Both the position numbers and the translations under genes were made by a program. 64,000 nt of DNA from Verrucomicrobiota bacterium (GTDB lineage Bacteria > Verrucomicrobiota > Verrucomicrobiia > Limisphaerales > J093): contig JAKLFY010000001.1 in assembly GCA_022710935.1 (NCBI GenBank), positions 62,001-126,000 on the forward strand, written 5' to 3'. Below are positions 1 through 10,612 of this stretch, one piece after another. The stretch's first letter is position 1, and every line of letters begins with the position of its first letter. Below the pieces are notes generated by a model. That model did no database searches. It worked only from the letters and a program-made list of their open reading frames with translations, and was not told where the DNA came from.

Positions 1-3000
1 GCCAGGTCAGCTACGTTCCCGCCGCGGCGACGAACCTGATGGCGATCGCGGCCACCTTCGACCGATGTCTGGCGCTGCGCCGCGACGGGCGCGTGTTCGA
101 ATGGTTCGCCGACGCGGATCTCGAAGTTCCGCCCCAGGCCACGAACGTTGTGGCCATCTCGGGCGGCGCGTCTCACTGGCTGGCCTTGCGCCAGGACGGA
201 AAGGTGGTGGCATGGGGACTGAGTCCCGAGCCGGAGACGATTGTGCCGGCGAGCCTGGCGGATGTCACCGCCATCGCGGCTGGGGGCAATCATAGCGTCG
301 CGTTGCTCGGATCCACGGCGCCTTCGGTCTTTGTGGCGCCGCCCGGCGCGACGGTGCTGGCCGGGGATTCGCTTTTGTTCCGGGGTGAGCCGCGCGGATT
401 GCGTCCGGTCAGCCGGCAATGGTTTCTCGATGGGTCGGCTGTGGCAGGGGCGACCGACAGCACGCTCTTTCTCGACAATGTCCAGGCCGTGCATGCCGGA
501 GGCTACACCCTGGCGATGACGCGGGCGACCGGGACGGTGACAAGCGACTTGCTGAGGCTCGATGTGATCGAGTCACCGCCGCGTTTTGCCGGATCGGAGC
601 GCGCGTTCGGCTTACTCAAAGGCCAGGAGCTGCTGCTCGCGCCTGAGGTGCGGGGGACGGAGCCGATGGCGTTTCAGTGGCGCAGAGACGGCATGGTTCT
701 GGAGGGTGAAAACGGGCCGACACTGGCCAGAGCCGCCGTGACGGGGACGGATGCGGGCGTTTACGAGCTTGTGGCGAGCAATCGGGTGGGAGTGACATCG
801 AGCCCGGCCCAGACTGTGTCGATCGTCCACGTCGCGGCCTGGGGGTCGAACACGATGGGACCAACCCAGGTGCCGCACTCGGCCACAAATCTCGTGGCGG
901 TGGCGGCGGGCGTGAACCACAGCCTGGGTCTGCGCGAAGACGGAACGGTCCTGGGCTGGGGCGACTCGACCTTCGGCCAGACAATGCCACCCGATGCCGC
1001 CACCAACGTTGTCGCCATCGCCGCTGGTGACGGCGTGAGCCTTGTGTTGCGGGCCGACGGCGGCCTGATCGCGTGGGGCTCGAACGACCATGGCCAAATG
1101 ACCACGCCCGCCGACGCGACCAATCTGATCGGGATCGCCGCTGGACCCGCCCATTGCCTTGCGGTGCGCCAGGATGGGAAGGTGTTTGCCTGGGGAGCAA
1201 ACTGGGCCGGGGAATGCACGGTCCCGGAGTCGGCAACCAACGTTGTTGCGGTGGCCGCGGGTGGCGGGCACAGTCTGGCATTGCGTGCGGATGGGACCGC
1301 GGTGGCCTGGGGCTCCGGTTCATACGGCATGAACAGCGTACCGGAGGCGGCTACGAACGTGGTGGCCATCGCCGCGGGAGGCGAACACAACCTGGCCCTG
1401 CGCGCCGACGGGACAGTGGTGGGGTGGGGGAGCAACGATGCTGGCGAGTCCGCGCCTCCCGAATGGGCCACGAACCTCGTGTCGATTTCCGCCCACGGCT
1501 GCAGCAGCCTCGGGGTGTGCGCCGACGGCACGATTGTCGAGTGGGGTTGCGGTTTCTCTCCTGAGGCGCCAATTCCCGCCCAAGCCACCAACGCGATCGC
1601 TGTGTCAGCGGGCCGAGGGTTCAATTTGGCGTTGCTTGATCGCGACGTGTTGCAGGTGTCTCAGGCCCCGAGGAACCCGGTGACGGCCGCCGGCGAGACG
1701 CTGATTCTGCGGGGAGCCGCCTTCGGTTATCCCGCACCGAGCTATCGTTGGCTGCGGAACGGTGTGCCGGTTGCAGGCGCGACCAATGCCTGGCTCGTCT
1801 TGTTGAATGTGCAGGCCGACGCGGCCGCGGAATACTCGGTCGAGATACGGAGCGGCGGTCGAGTGGCGAGGAGTCTGGCGGCGCCGCTTGTTGTTGTTCC
1901 GGCCGCACCCACGATCACGATGAATCCGGTGAGCCAATTGGCGCTTCTGGGCACCGAGGCGGTCTTCTTTGGGGGCGCGAAGGGGACCGAGCCGATCGCG
2001 TTCGAGTGGCAGTTCAACGGGCAGTCTCTGCCTGGGGCAAACGAGTCGGTCCTGTGGCTGTCGTCGGTCGGACATGCACAGAGCGGTGAGTACCGCGCGG
2101 TGGCCGCCAACGCCCTGGGCCGTGCGACCAGCCACGTGGCGACCTTGACGGTCTTCGAGGCGCTGGCGTGGGGCAGTCCCTGGCAGGGCCAGACCGATGT
2201 GCCGTTGGACGCGACCAATCTGGTCGAATTGGCCGCCGGCACGGCGCACACGTTGGCCTTGCGCGAGGACGGCACAGTGGTGGCCTGGGGCGATAACGCG
2301 TCCGGCCAATGCACCGTGCCGCCGGCGGCAACGAATGTCATGCACGTCGCGGCGCGCGGCGAACGCAGTCTGGCGCTGCGTCGGGACGGCGCGGTGGTGA
2401 CCTGGGGTGCCACGGGATATGATCTGGAAACGGTGCCTGCATCCGCGACAAACGTCATTGGCATCGGGGCGGGCACGTCGCACAGCCTGGCCGTGCGCCG
2501 GGACGGTTCCGTGGTGGCTTGGGGGAACAATGCAGCCGGGCAAGCAACGGTCCCGGCGACTGCGGCGAACGTGGTCGCCGTAGCCGGCGGCGTCAACCAC
2601 AGCCTGGCCCTGCGCGCCGACGGCACACTGGTCGGGTGGGGGACCGGTGTCTACGGTTTGACGAATCCGCCCGCGTCCGCGACCGGGATTGTGGCGATCG
2701 CGTGCGGCTCGCTGCACAACCTGGGGTTGCGGGGCGATGGCACGGTGGTCGCCTGGGGGATGACCAACCAGGGCCAGTGCAATGTGCCGATCGAGGCCAC
2801 GAACCTGCTGGCGATCGCGGCGCAACAGACCACCAGCATGGCCCTGCGCCGGGACGGCCGGGTGTTCGTTTGGGGTTCTGTCGCGAATGGCATGGATCAA
2901 GTGCCAGCCAACGCAACGAACGTGGCTGCTATTGCGCTTGGCGCGATGCATTGTGTGGCGTCGATCGACCGGGGCGCGGCGGTGGTCTACGCTCCGCCGC

Positions 3001-6000
3001 TCGATCACAGGGCGCTGGTCGGGGAGAAGCTCATCCTGCTGGCGGATGCCTGCGGGGCGAATCCGCACGCCGCCCGGTGGTATTGGAACGGGCAGTCGGT
3101 GGCCGGCGCCACAAACCGGTGGCTGGTCCTCCCAGACGTGCAGGAATCGGCGACCGGCTCTTACACAGTGGCCTTCGCCCGCGGCGAGAATTGGATCAGC
3201 AGCGCCGCTGCACAGGTGACGGTGGTGCCGTCGATGCCGGTGATCCTAACCCAGCCTTCGAGCCAAACAAACTGGGTGGGAGCGCAGATCGCACTCGAAG
3301 TCCAGCGCTTGGGGTCTGAGCCCATGGACTACGCGTGGTTCCGCGATGGGGCGCGCATCGAGGGGGCGGCGGGGCGCCGGCTCGATTTCCCTGACCTGGC
3401 ATTTGCGGACTCGGGTTTGTACCATCTGGTTCTTTCGAACGCGTTGGGGTCTGTGACCAGCAATCCGGTCCGATTGGGCGTGCAGCAAATGGCCGCCTGG
3501 GGATCCAATTCATCGAGCCAGACCAACGTGCACAGCGGCGCCACGAATGTGGTGGCGCTGGCGGCGGGAGACCGCCACACACTCGCGCTCCGATTGGATG
3601 GGAGCGTGGTGGCGTGGGGCGCCTCAAACTCAGGGCTGACCAATGTCCCTTCGACGGCCACCAACGCCGTCGCCATAGCAGCAGGGACATCCCACAACCT
3701 GGTGGCGCGCGCCGACGGTTCGGTGGTGGCCTGGGGGAGTTCGCTTTACGGAAAGACGACCGTGCCGGTTCAGGCGACGGGCGTCGTGGCCGTTGCGGCC
3801 GGAGGCAACCACAGTCTGGCGCTGCGGCGCGATGGCCGGTTGGTGGCGTGGGGAAACACGAACAACAGCCTGCTGAATGTGCCGCCGCGCGCGGTCAACG
3901 TCGTCCGAATCGCAGCGCCTGCGTTCCTGGGCAACTACTCGCTGGCGTTGCGTCGAGACGGGCGCGTATTCGGATGGGGCGAGAATGCCAACGGCTTGAC
4001 GAATCCGCCGGCGGCGATCTCGAACGTCGTCGGGATCAGCGCTGGTCCGGTTCACGCCCTGGCGATCCGCGGCGATGGTCGTGTTGTCGGCTGGGGCTCG
4101 ACGACGGGCGGCGGTCTCAACATACCCGAATCAGCGACAAATATCGTGGCTGTGGTGGCGGGCGCCAACTCGACGGGGCTTGGCTTTTCGTTGGCCCTGC
4201 GCAACGACGGCGCGATCCTCGGCTGGGGTGCGACCAGCCAGGTGCAGTTGGCCCAGATCCCAGCCAACCTCTCGAGCGCCTTCGCCCTGGCCGCTGGTTC
4301 GAGCCACGCGGTGGCGGCGACCGCGTCACGCGCCCCGCGATTCGTCGACCGATTAGGCGATCTGGTGGCCTATGAAGGACGCGCCTTCGCGTTGAACGCG
4401 CTGGTGATAGGAGCGCTGCCGCTGACGTACCAATGGCGTTTCAATGGAACCGAGCTGGCTGGCGCCACCCAGCCAACCTTGCGGTTGACCAATGTGACGA
4501 GCGCCAACGCAGGGCTGTATTCGGTCGTCGTCAGCAACCGGTTGGGTGTGCTCGAAGGCGAAGTGGCGCAGTTGGCGGTCGAGCCGGTGCCCTTTGCGCC
4601 GGCGATTGTCAAATCGCCTGCCAGCCAGGCGGTGTGGGCGGGAACGAACGTCACGTTGAGTGTCGAGGTGACCGCCTCGCCGGCCCCAACTTTCCAGTGG
4701 CAGCGCAACGGTCAGGACATTTCAGGCGCGACCGGCTCCGCCTACACGATCCCCTACGCAGTGCCCGGCCACGCCGGGACGTATCGCGTGGTGGTGTCGA
4801 ATCTGGAAGGCACAGCCACGAGCGCAGACGCCCTGCTCACCGTCGACATTCCGCCCTGGCCGACGCTCGGATCGCTCGAATCGAATCGGACGGTTTCCGT
4901 CGGATCGCCGCTATTGCTTACGGTGACGGCGAACGGGACGGCGCCGATTCACTATCAATGGCGGCGCAACGGGACGGACCTGCCCGGGGTGACGGGTCCG
5001 AGCCTTTCGTTAGCGGCGTTCGAGTTCGAGGACGGGGGTGTCTACAGCGTCGTCATGAGCAACGCGTCTGGCGTGGCGGAGAGCCCGGGCGCATGGCTCG
5101 CGCCTTGCCCGGTGGCGGTGTGGGGCACGGGGCTGGTGACGAACCTGCCGAGCGCGCTCAGCAATGCGGTGGCGATTGCCGCGGGGAAAGCGCACGCATT
5201 GGCGCTGAAGGCCGATGGCACCGTGGTGGCCTGGGGCGAGGTCCGTCGCGGTGACGCCGACTCCGGCCAGGTGACCGTTCCGGCTGGCCTGAAGGATGTC
5301 GTGGCGATCGCCGCCGGGGAAAATCACAACCTGGCACTCAAGCGGGATGGCGCCGTGGTCGGCTGGGGATTGGACGTTTCCGGGCAGGCCACTGTGCCGG
5401 CGGAGGCGACAAACGTGATCGCCATTGCCGCCGGTTCGGAGCACAGCCTGGCGCTGCGCGCAGATGGATCGGTGGTCGCGTGGGGGACCAGCGTATATGG
5501 ACTGAACACCGTGCCGGCGGCGGCGGTCAACGTGACGGCGATCAGCGCGGGGAATTCTCACAGTCTGGCGTTGCGCGCGGACGGCGTGCCGGTGGCGTGG
5601 GGGACCCCTTACACAGGTGTCACGACTGTCCCATCGAGGGCCACCAACCTGGTGGCCATCGCTGCAAGGGACTACTACTGTCTGGGGATTCGCGCGGATG
5701 GCACCCGGGTCCAGTGGGGTCTGGCCCCCTCCTGGTACGTGTTTTCAGGCCGGGCAACAATAATGTCCCCACCCGCCGTCGACGATGACTACTGCGGGGT
5801 GGCCGCCGGTTGGAACCACTCGGTCTATCTCGATTCCAACGGCGGTCTTACGGTGTTTTCCGAATCGTCCAGTCTCACGGCACCCGCCTGGGAGATCAGT
5901 CCCCCCTGGTTTCACGATGGCATTGCCGTGGCGGCGGGCGCCGAGTTCAGCCTGGGCCTGATCCGTTCTGCCGGGGCACTGCCATCTCCGCAGATCACGA

Positions 6001-9000
6001 CACGCCGCGCTTACGAAGGGGGAACCGCCGTGTTCGCCGCGTTCGGCCCAGGACAGCAGGTCACGGGATGCCAGTGGGAGTTCGAAGGGGCGGATCAGTT
6101 GGGGGCCACTCGCCCGTTCCTGGTGTTGTCCAACGCGACTGGCGCAGCGACGGGCGCCTACACAGTTCGCTTGTCCGAGATCGGGGGCGGCATTCGGAGC
6201 GATGCGATGCGGCTCGATGTGGTGCCGCCGCCGCTGCCTCAGATCGTGCGGCAACCGGTGGCGCAGACAGTGGGGGCGGGGGGAGATGCATTGTTCAGCG
6301 TGACAACCGCCACCGGCGTGCCGGTGTCTTTCGCCTGGCAATTCAACGGGACAGACATGCGGGGAGAGACGCGCCCGGTTCTCTACCTGGCGGCAGTGCA
6401 GGACGCAAATGCAGGTGTGTACCGGGTGATGGTGCGAAATGCCGCCGGCACGGTGGTCAGCGACGGGGCGGCGCTCACAGTGACGGCGACCCCGCCGGCG
6501 ATTGTGACGCAGCCGGTCGATGTCGGTGCGATGCGCGGGGAGACGGTCTTGCTCTCGGTGATCGCTCGAGGTTCGGAGCCGATGGCCTATCAATGGGAAT
6601 TCAATGAAGTCCGGAAGGAAGGCGCGGACGCATCCACCCTGGTGCTGCCTGCGGTGCAACCCTCCGATGTGGGCGGGTACCGCGCGATCGTCACCAACTT
6701 GTACGGGGCGGCGACCAGCGCGGTGGCGCGCGTCCATCTGCCGCCGTTGTCGGTCTGGGGTGACCGTGCGTCCTATGTCGGCAGTCCGCCACTGAGCGCC
6801 TCGAACCTCATCGCGCTATCGGTGGGGGGCAGCCATGTGATCGGTCTGCGCGAAGACGGCACCGCAGTGGGCTGGGGTATGAACGATTGCGCGCAGGCGG
6901 CCGTGCCGGAGGGCTTGAGCAACGTCGTGCAGGTGTCGGCGGGAGAGTGGCACAGTTTGGCGTTGCGCAGCGATGGCACGGTCGCAGGTTGGGGTTCGGC
7001 TTCCTACGGCGGTTCCGTCCCCGAGGCCGGTCTCTCGAACATCGTCCAGGTCTCCGCCGGGGCGATGTTCAGTCTCGCCCTCGATGCCGAAGGCAACGTT
7101 TACTCGTGGGACAAACCGGAGAGTTTCCAGATCGAGCCGGTGGCTGATGCGGTGGCCATTGCCGCGGGCGGGGTGCACTGCGTGGCCCTGCTGCGGGACG
7201 GTTCCGTGACAGCATGGGGGATCAATCCGCTTGGGCAAACCTCGGTGCCGCCCGAGGCGACCAATGCGGTGGCGGTCACGGCCGGACGTGGATTCAGTGC
7301 GGCGTTGCGAGCCGATGGCCATGTGGTGGCCTGGGGCACCTTCGAAGAGTCGCCGTTGATGGTCCTCGACCTGCGCTGCTACGGCCCCAACACCAGTTGG
7401 AGTGGCACGGCGGGTGAACGCCGATTGCCTGTTCCAGCCGAGGCGACGAACGTCGTGGCGATCGCCGCGGGCCGCCACCACCTGGTCGCGCTGCGCGCGG
7501 ACGGGGTTGTGATTGCCTGGGGCGAGAACACCGCCGGCCAGACCGAGGTTCCCGGACTCGATGAGGTGATGACCATTGCGGCCGGCGGTGACCTGAGCGC
7601 GGTGCTGCACGGCGCACTGGGAGCGCGGTTTGGGGCGATTCAGCCGGTCAAAATCGTGGGTGAGGACGCGTCTGTCCTGTTGAATTTGGCCCGGGCGGGT
7701 CGTCCGCCGTTTGGACAGCAGTGGCAGCACAACGGCACGGATTTGCCGGGTCAGACAGGTCCATTCCTCTGGCTGCCGGCCGGACGCGTCGTTGCCGGCG
7801 AGTATCGGGCCGAGTTGACGAATGGCTTTGGCGCCGGTTCAGCCGTGGTTTCGCTTGTCGTGAACCAAGCGCCTCCGGTCGTCACGGTCTCGCCCGCGAG
7901 GCAGGTGGTGGCCGAGGGTGGGGAAGCGGCATTCACTGCACGCGCGAGCGGTTCGGCGCCTTTGAACTATCGGTGGCGGCGGGACGGGGCACTACTGGCG
8001 GATGGGGCGGGGATCGGGGGAACGACGACGCCGGTGTTGACGCTACGCAATGTCACCCCGGGCGATTCCGGCGCCTACAGCGTCATCGTCACAAATGCGT
8101 TGGGGAGCGCCACAAGCGCGGACGCCAATCTGGTCGTTGTGCCTGTCCTGCCGTTGGCGGCGGCGCTGGATACGACGAACCTGGTGTGGACTACAGGCGG
8201 CGACGCCGCCTGGGAGTGGGAGACGAGCTGGACACACGACGGCCTGGATGCGGCGGGGAGCGGGCCCTTCGATGTGGCGCGGACCAACTGGATCGAGACC
8301 ACGGTTACGGGACCGGTGGTGATTGGGTTCTGGTGGACGACATCGGGTTGGTACAACGACCGGTTGGGGTTGTGGGTCGATGGCGTCGAGCAGATAGCCA
8401 TCGGGAACGACATCGCCTGGGAATGGCGCACGATGGCCGTCCCGGCCGGCGCCCACACCCTGCGGTGGGTACATGGTTGCCGGCCTTTCTCGCGCACCTC
8501 GATGGCGGCGCTTGATGAGGTCCGTTTCGTCGAGCCCGAGCCGCCGACCGTGGTCACTCAGCCGAACTCGCGCAGTGCAATCGAAGGTGCGACCGCGACG
8601 CTCAGCGGGGCGGGGAGCGGCACATTACCGCTGTTCTACCGTTGGCTGTTCAACGGCGCCAGTCTCCCGAGTGCCACCAATGCCGTGTTGACTCTGACCG
8701 GCGTGGGACCGGACCAAGTGGGGGACTACAGGCTGGTCATTGGCAACCTGGCCGGCTACGCGACCAGCCAGGTGGCCACGCTCACCCTGACTCCGTCCGC
8801 GCCTTTGGTTGCCGCCGCGCCTCAATCGGTGGTCACCGCACCGGGGTTGACGGCGGTTCTCAAAGCGGACGTGCGTGGGACCACGCCGATGGACATGCAA
8901 TGGCAGTTCAACCGCGCGGATCTGGCCGGGGCGCGGCAGGCGGCTCTCGAAATCCCGGATGTTGGGGTGGCTGACGTGGGATGGTACCGGATCGTGGCGC

Positions 9001-10376
9001 GCAACGGACTGGGAACCGCGTTCAGCGCCGAGGCCGCGCTCGCGCTGGTGCCGGTCGCGGCGTGGGGGCTGAACACATACGGTCAAACCTCAGTGCCGGT
9101 CGACGTCGGCGAAGTCGTCGAGGTCGATGCGAGTTACAGCGGCAGCCTGGCTCGGCGCAGCGACGGTTCGCTGCGGTTCTGGGGGCTGCTCCACACCTAT
9201 CCGCCCTGGCCGATGGATGAGAGCGAGGCGGTCGGGCCGTTCGTGGCGGCATCGGCGGGCTATGACCATTTCGTGGCGCTGCGCGCGGATGGAAAGGTGG
9301 TTGTCTGGAGCCTGGTTCAACTGGAACTGGCGAACGTGCCGTTGGACTTGGGATACGTGGTGGCGGTCGACGCCGGCCGACATCACAACGTGGTCTTGCA
9401 GTCGGACGGCAACGCGGTGGCCTGGGGGCGAAATGACGAAGGTCAATGCGCTGTGCCCTCTGCAGCCAGCAACCTGGTCGCTGTCGCTGGCGGCCGGGCG
9501 CATAGCGTGGCGCTGCGCGCCGACGGCCATGTCCTGGCCTGGGGCGGGAACGATCACGGCCAGACCGACGTCCCCTCCGATCTCACCGATGTCATTGGTA
9601 TCGACGCAGGCGCGGACTATAGCCTGGCGCTGCGGGCGGACGGCACGGTTGCGGCGTGGGGCGATATCGTTTCGCCGCCGTCAGATCTGGATGATGTGGT
9701 GGCCATTGCCGCCGGCGCCGATTTCGCACTCGCCTTGCGCGCGGATGGCACGGTGGTCCGATGGGGAGGAGATGCCGACGTGTTGGAGGTGCCGAGCGGA
9801 CTGTCCCATGTGGTGTCCTTGGCGGGTGGCTGGTGGCACGCGCTTGCCCTTGTGGGTGACGGGCGGCCGGTCATCACGGTGCAGCCGTTTCACCTCGCGG
9901 CTCCGCGGGATGGCAGTCTGACGTTGCACACGCGCGCTGTTGGTTCAGGCCCGCTGCAGTACCAGTGGCAGCGCGATGGGGTCAATGTCCCGGGGGCGAC
10001 CGGGCCGACGTTGACGCGCATTGGTGAGGATGCCGACCTGGCGGGCACTTACACCGTTCGGGTCGCCAATACCCTCGGCGCGACAGAGTCCACGCCCTGC
10101 CAGGTCGGTCCGTCGCCGGGGCCGTGGTTCGACACCGCGCCCGGGGCGATTCGGCTCGACGCGGACGGCTTGCACCTGGTGTTGCGTGGCTTGTCTGGAA
10201 GCGGGACCGTGCGTGTGTGGGCGACGAGCGATCTGCAGGCGTGGGAATTGGTCCTCACGCACGCGCCGGTGATGGGCGCTCTCGATCTGGTCGATCCGAG
10301 CGCGCTCGAATGGCCGGTGCGGTTCTATCGCGCCATCGAGGCCAGGGAATCGGTCACACGCAACCCGCAGCCGTGA
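1..10376 (+). CDS. Giant RCC1-propeller / Ig-like repeat protein, 5' end outside window
   Basis: The frame is open from base 3 and the sequence before the first ATG (39) already matches the RCC1 repeat, so the start lies outside the window; more than 3,450 codons are visible. Six complete blocks of RCC1-type repeats begin near 832, 2162, 3490, 5110, 6748 and 9057, and the end of a seventh lies at the left edge. Each complete block holds seven 'AAG..HSLALR.DG..AWG' units, which fits a seven-bladed propeller. Between blocks lie runs of 1-4 Ig-like domains (about 85 residues, with 'QWxxNGxxLxGAT' and 'Y.V.VSN' cores), about 17 in all. A jelly-roll-like domain is inserted around 8150-8540. The last ~80 residues resemble the terminal domain of verrucomicrobial Ig proteins ('VRFYRA'). 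Probably secreted or surface-attached, with a role in adhesion or binding; no catalytic motif was seen. Confidence 0.9.
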   Translation, partial: QVSYVPAAATNLMAIAATFDRCLALRRDGRVFEWFADADLEVPPQATNVVAISGGASHWLALRQDGKVVAWGLSPEPETIVPASLADVTAIAAGGNHSVALLGSTAPSVFVAPPGATVLAGDSLLFRGEPRGLRPVSRQWFLDGSAVAGATDSTLFLDNVQAVHAGGYTLAMTRATGTVTSDLLRLDVIESPPRFAGSERAFGLLKGQELLLAPEVRGTEPMAFQWRRDGMVLEGENGPTLARAAVTGTDAGVYELVASNRVGVTSSPAQTVSIVHVAAWGSNTMGPTQVPHSATNLVAVAAGVNHSLGLREDGTVLGWGDSTFGQTMPPDAATNVVAIAAGDGVSLVLRADGGLIAWGSNDHGQMTTPADATNLIGIAAGPAHCLAVRQDGKVFAWGANWAGECTVPESATNVVAVAAGGGHSLALRADGTAVAWGSGSYGMNSVPEAATNVVAIAAGGEHNLALRADGTVVGWGSNDAGESAPPEWATNLVSISAHGCSSLGVCADGTIVEWGCGFSPEAPIPAQATNAIAVSAGRGFNLALLDRDVLQVSQAPRNPVTAAGETLILRGAAFGYPAPSYRWLRNGVPVAGATNAWLVLLNVQADAAAEYSVEIRSGGRVARSLAAPLVVVPAAPTITMNPVSQLALLGTEAVFFGGAKGTEPIAFEWQFNGQSLPGANESVLWLSSVGHAQSGEYRAVAANALGRATSHVATLTVFEALAWGSPWQGQTDVPLDATNLVELAAGTAHTLALREDGTVVAWGDNASGQCTVPPAATNVMHVAARGERSLALRRDGAVVTWGATGYDLETVPASATNVIGIGAGTSHSLAVRRDGSVVAWGNNAAGQATVPATAANVVAVAGGVNHSLALRADGTLVGWGTGVYGLTNPPASATGIVAIACGSLHNLGLRGDGTVVAWGMTNQGQCNVPIEATNLLAIAAQQTTSMALRRDGRVFVWGSVANGMDQVPANATNVAAIALGAMHCVASIDRGAAVVYAPPLDHRALVGEKLILLADACGANPHAARWYWNGQSVAGATNRWLVLPDVQESATGSYTVAFARGENWISSAAAQVTVVPSMPVILTQPSSQTNWVGAQIALEVQRLGSEPMDYAWFRDGARIEGAAGRRLDFPDLAFADSGLYHLVLSNALGSVTSNPVRLGVQQMAAWGSNSSSQTNVHSGATNVVALAAGDRHTLALRLDGSVVAWGASNSGLTNVPSTATNAVAIAAGTSHNLVARADGSVVAWGSSLYGKTTVPVQATGVVAVAAGGNHSLALRRDGRLVAWGNTNNSLLNVPPRAVNVVRIAAPAFLGNYSLALRRDGRVFGWGENANGLTNPPAAISNVVGISAGPVHALAIRGDGRVVGWGSTTGGGLNIPESATNIVAVVAGANSTGLGFSLALRNDGAILGWGATSQVQLAQIPANLSSAFALAAGSSHAVAATASRAPRFVDRLGDLVAYEGRAFALNALVIGALPLTYQWRFNGTELAGATQPTLRLTNVTSANAGLYSVVVSNRLGVLEGEVAQLAVEPVPFAPAIVKSPASQAVWAGTNVTLSVEVTASPAPTFQWQRNGQDISGATGSAYTIPYAVPGHAGTYRVVVSNLEGTATSADALLTVDIPPWPTLGSLESNRTVSVGSPLLLTVTANGTAPIHYQWRRNGTDLPGVTGPSLSLAAFEFEDGGVYSVVMSNASGVAESPGAWLAPCPVAVWGTGLVTNLPSALSNAVAIAAGKAHALALKADGTVVAWGEVRRGDADSGQVTVPAGLKDVVAIAAGENHNLALKRDGAVVGWGLDVSGQATVPAEATNVIAIAAGSEHSLALRADGSVVAWGTSVYGLNTVPAAAVNVTAISAGNSHSLALRADGVPVAWGTPYTGVTTVPSRATNLVAIAARDYYCLGIRADGTRVQWGLAPSWYVFSGRATIMSPPAVDDDYCGVAAGWNHSVYLDSNGGLTVFSESSSLTAPAWEISPPWFHDGIAVAAGAEFSLGLIRSAGALPSPQITTRRAYEGGTAVFAAFGPGQQVTGCQWEFEGADQLGATRPFLVLSNATGAATGAYTVRLSEIGGGIRSDAMRLDVVPPPLPQIVRQPVAQTVGAGGDALFSVTTATGVPVSFAWQFNGTDMRGETRPVLYLAAVQDANAGVYRVMVRNAAGTVVSDGAALTVTATPPAIVTQPVDVGAMRGETVLLSVIARGSEPMAYQWEFNEVRKEGADASTLVLPAVQPSDVGGYRAIVTNLYGAATSAVARVHLPPLSVWGDRASYVGSPPLSASNLIALSVGGSHVIGLREDGTAVGWGMNDCAQAAVPEGLSNVVQVSAGEWHSLALRSDGTVAGWGSASYGGSVPEAGLSNIVQVSAGAMFSLALDAEGNVYSWDKPESFQIEPVADAVAIAAGGVHCVALLRDGSVTAWGINPLGQTSVPPEATNAVAVTAGRGFSAALRADGHVVAWGTFEESPLMVLDLRCYGPNTSWSGTAGERRLPVPAEATNVVAIAAGRHHLVALRADGVVIAWGENTAGQTEVPGLDEVMTIAAGGDLSAVLHGALGARFGAIQPVKIVGEDASVLLNLARAGRPPFGQQWQHNGTDLPGQTGPFLWLPAGRVVAGEYRAELTNGFGAGSAVVSLVVNQAPPVVTVSPARQVVAEGGEAAFTARASGSAPLNYRWRRDGALLADGAGIGGTTTPVLTLRNVTPGDSGAYSVIVTNALGSATSADANLVVVPVLPLAAALDTTNLVWTTGGDAAWEWETSWTHDGLDAAGSGPFDVARTNWIETTVTGPVVIGFWWTTSGWYNDRLGLWVDGVEQIAIGNDIAWEWRTMAVPAGAHTLRWVHGCRPFSRTSMAALDEVRFVEPEPPTVVTQPNSRSAIEGATATLSGAGSGTLPLFYRWLFNGASLPSATNAVLTLTGVGPDQVGDYRLVIGNLAGYATSQVATLTLTPSAPLVAAAPQSVVTAPGLTAVLKADVRGTTPMDMQWQFNRADLAGARQAALEIPDVGVADVGWYRIVARNGLGTAFSAEAALALVPVAAWGLNTYGQTSVPVDVGEVVEVDASYSGSLARRSDGSLRFWGLLHTYPPWPMDESEAVGPFVAASAGYDHFVALRADGKVVVWSLVQLELANVPLDLGYVVAVDAGRHHNVVLQSDGNAVAWGRNDEGQCAVPSAASNLVAVAGGRAHSVALRADGHVLAWGGNDHGQTDVPSDLTDVIGIDAGADYSLALRADGTVAAWGDIVSPPSDLDDVVAIAAGADFALALRADGTVVRWGGDADVLEVPSGLSHVVSLAGGWWHALALVGDGRPVITVQPFHLAAPRDGSLTLHTRAVGSGPLQYQWQRDGVNVPGATGPTLTRIGEDADLAGTYTVRVANTLGATESTPCQVGPSPGPWFDTAPGAIRLDADGLHLVLRGLSGSGTVRVWATSDLQAWELVLTHAPVMGALDLVDPSALEWPVRFYRAIEARESVTRNPQP

Positions 10377-10612
10377 AGCAAGCAAGCGACGAGGTTCGTC
10401 GGGCATCCTCCCACGTTTCCGACGGCTTGCAGCAAGGCCCGGGTCTGGATTAGAATCGGGGCATGACGCAAGTGAACGGGCCGCGTCGCATGGGGGGGCG
10501 CTTCCACGTCATGCAACGGAGTCCCCAGGACGTCCTTGGAGAAGAAGGCGATGGCGTTGAACGCTCCGGCGTCCGATGGATGGCTTCCTTCAGGTGTATA
10601 ATGCGTTGACCA

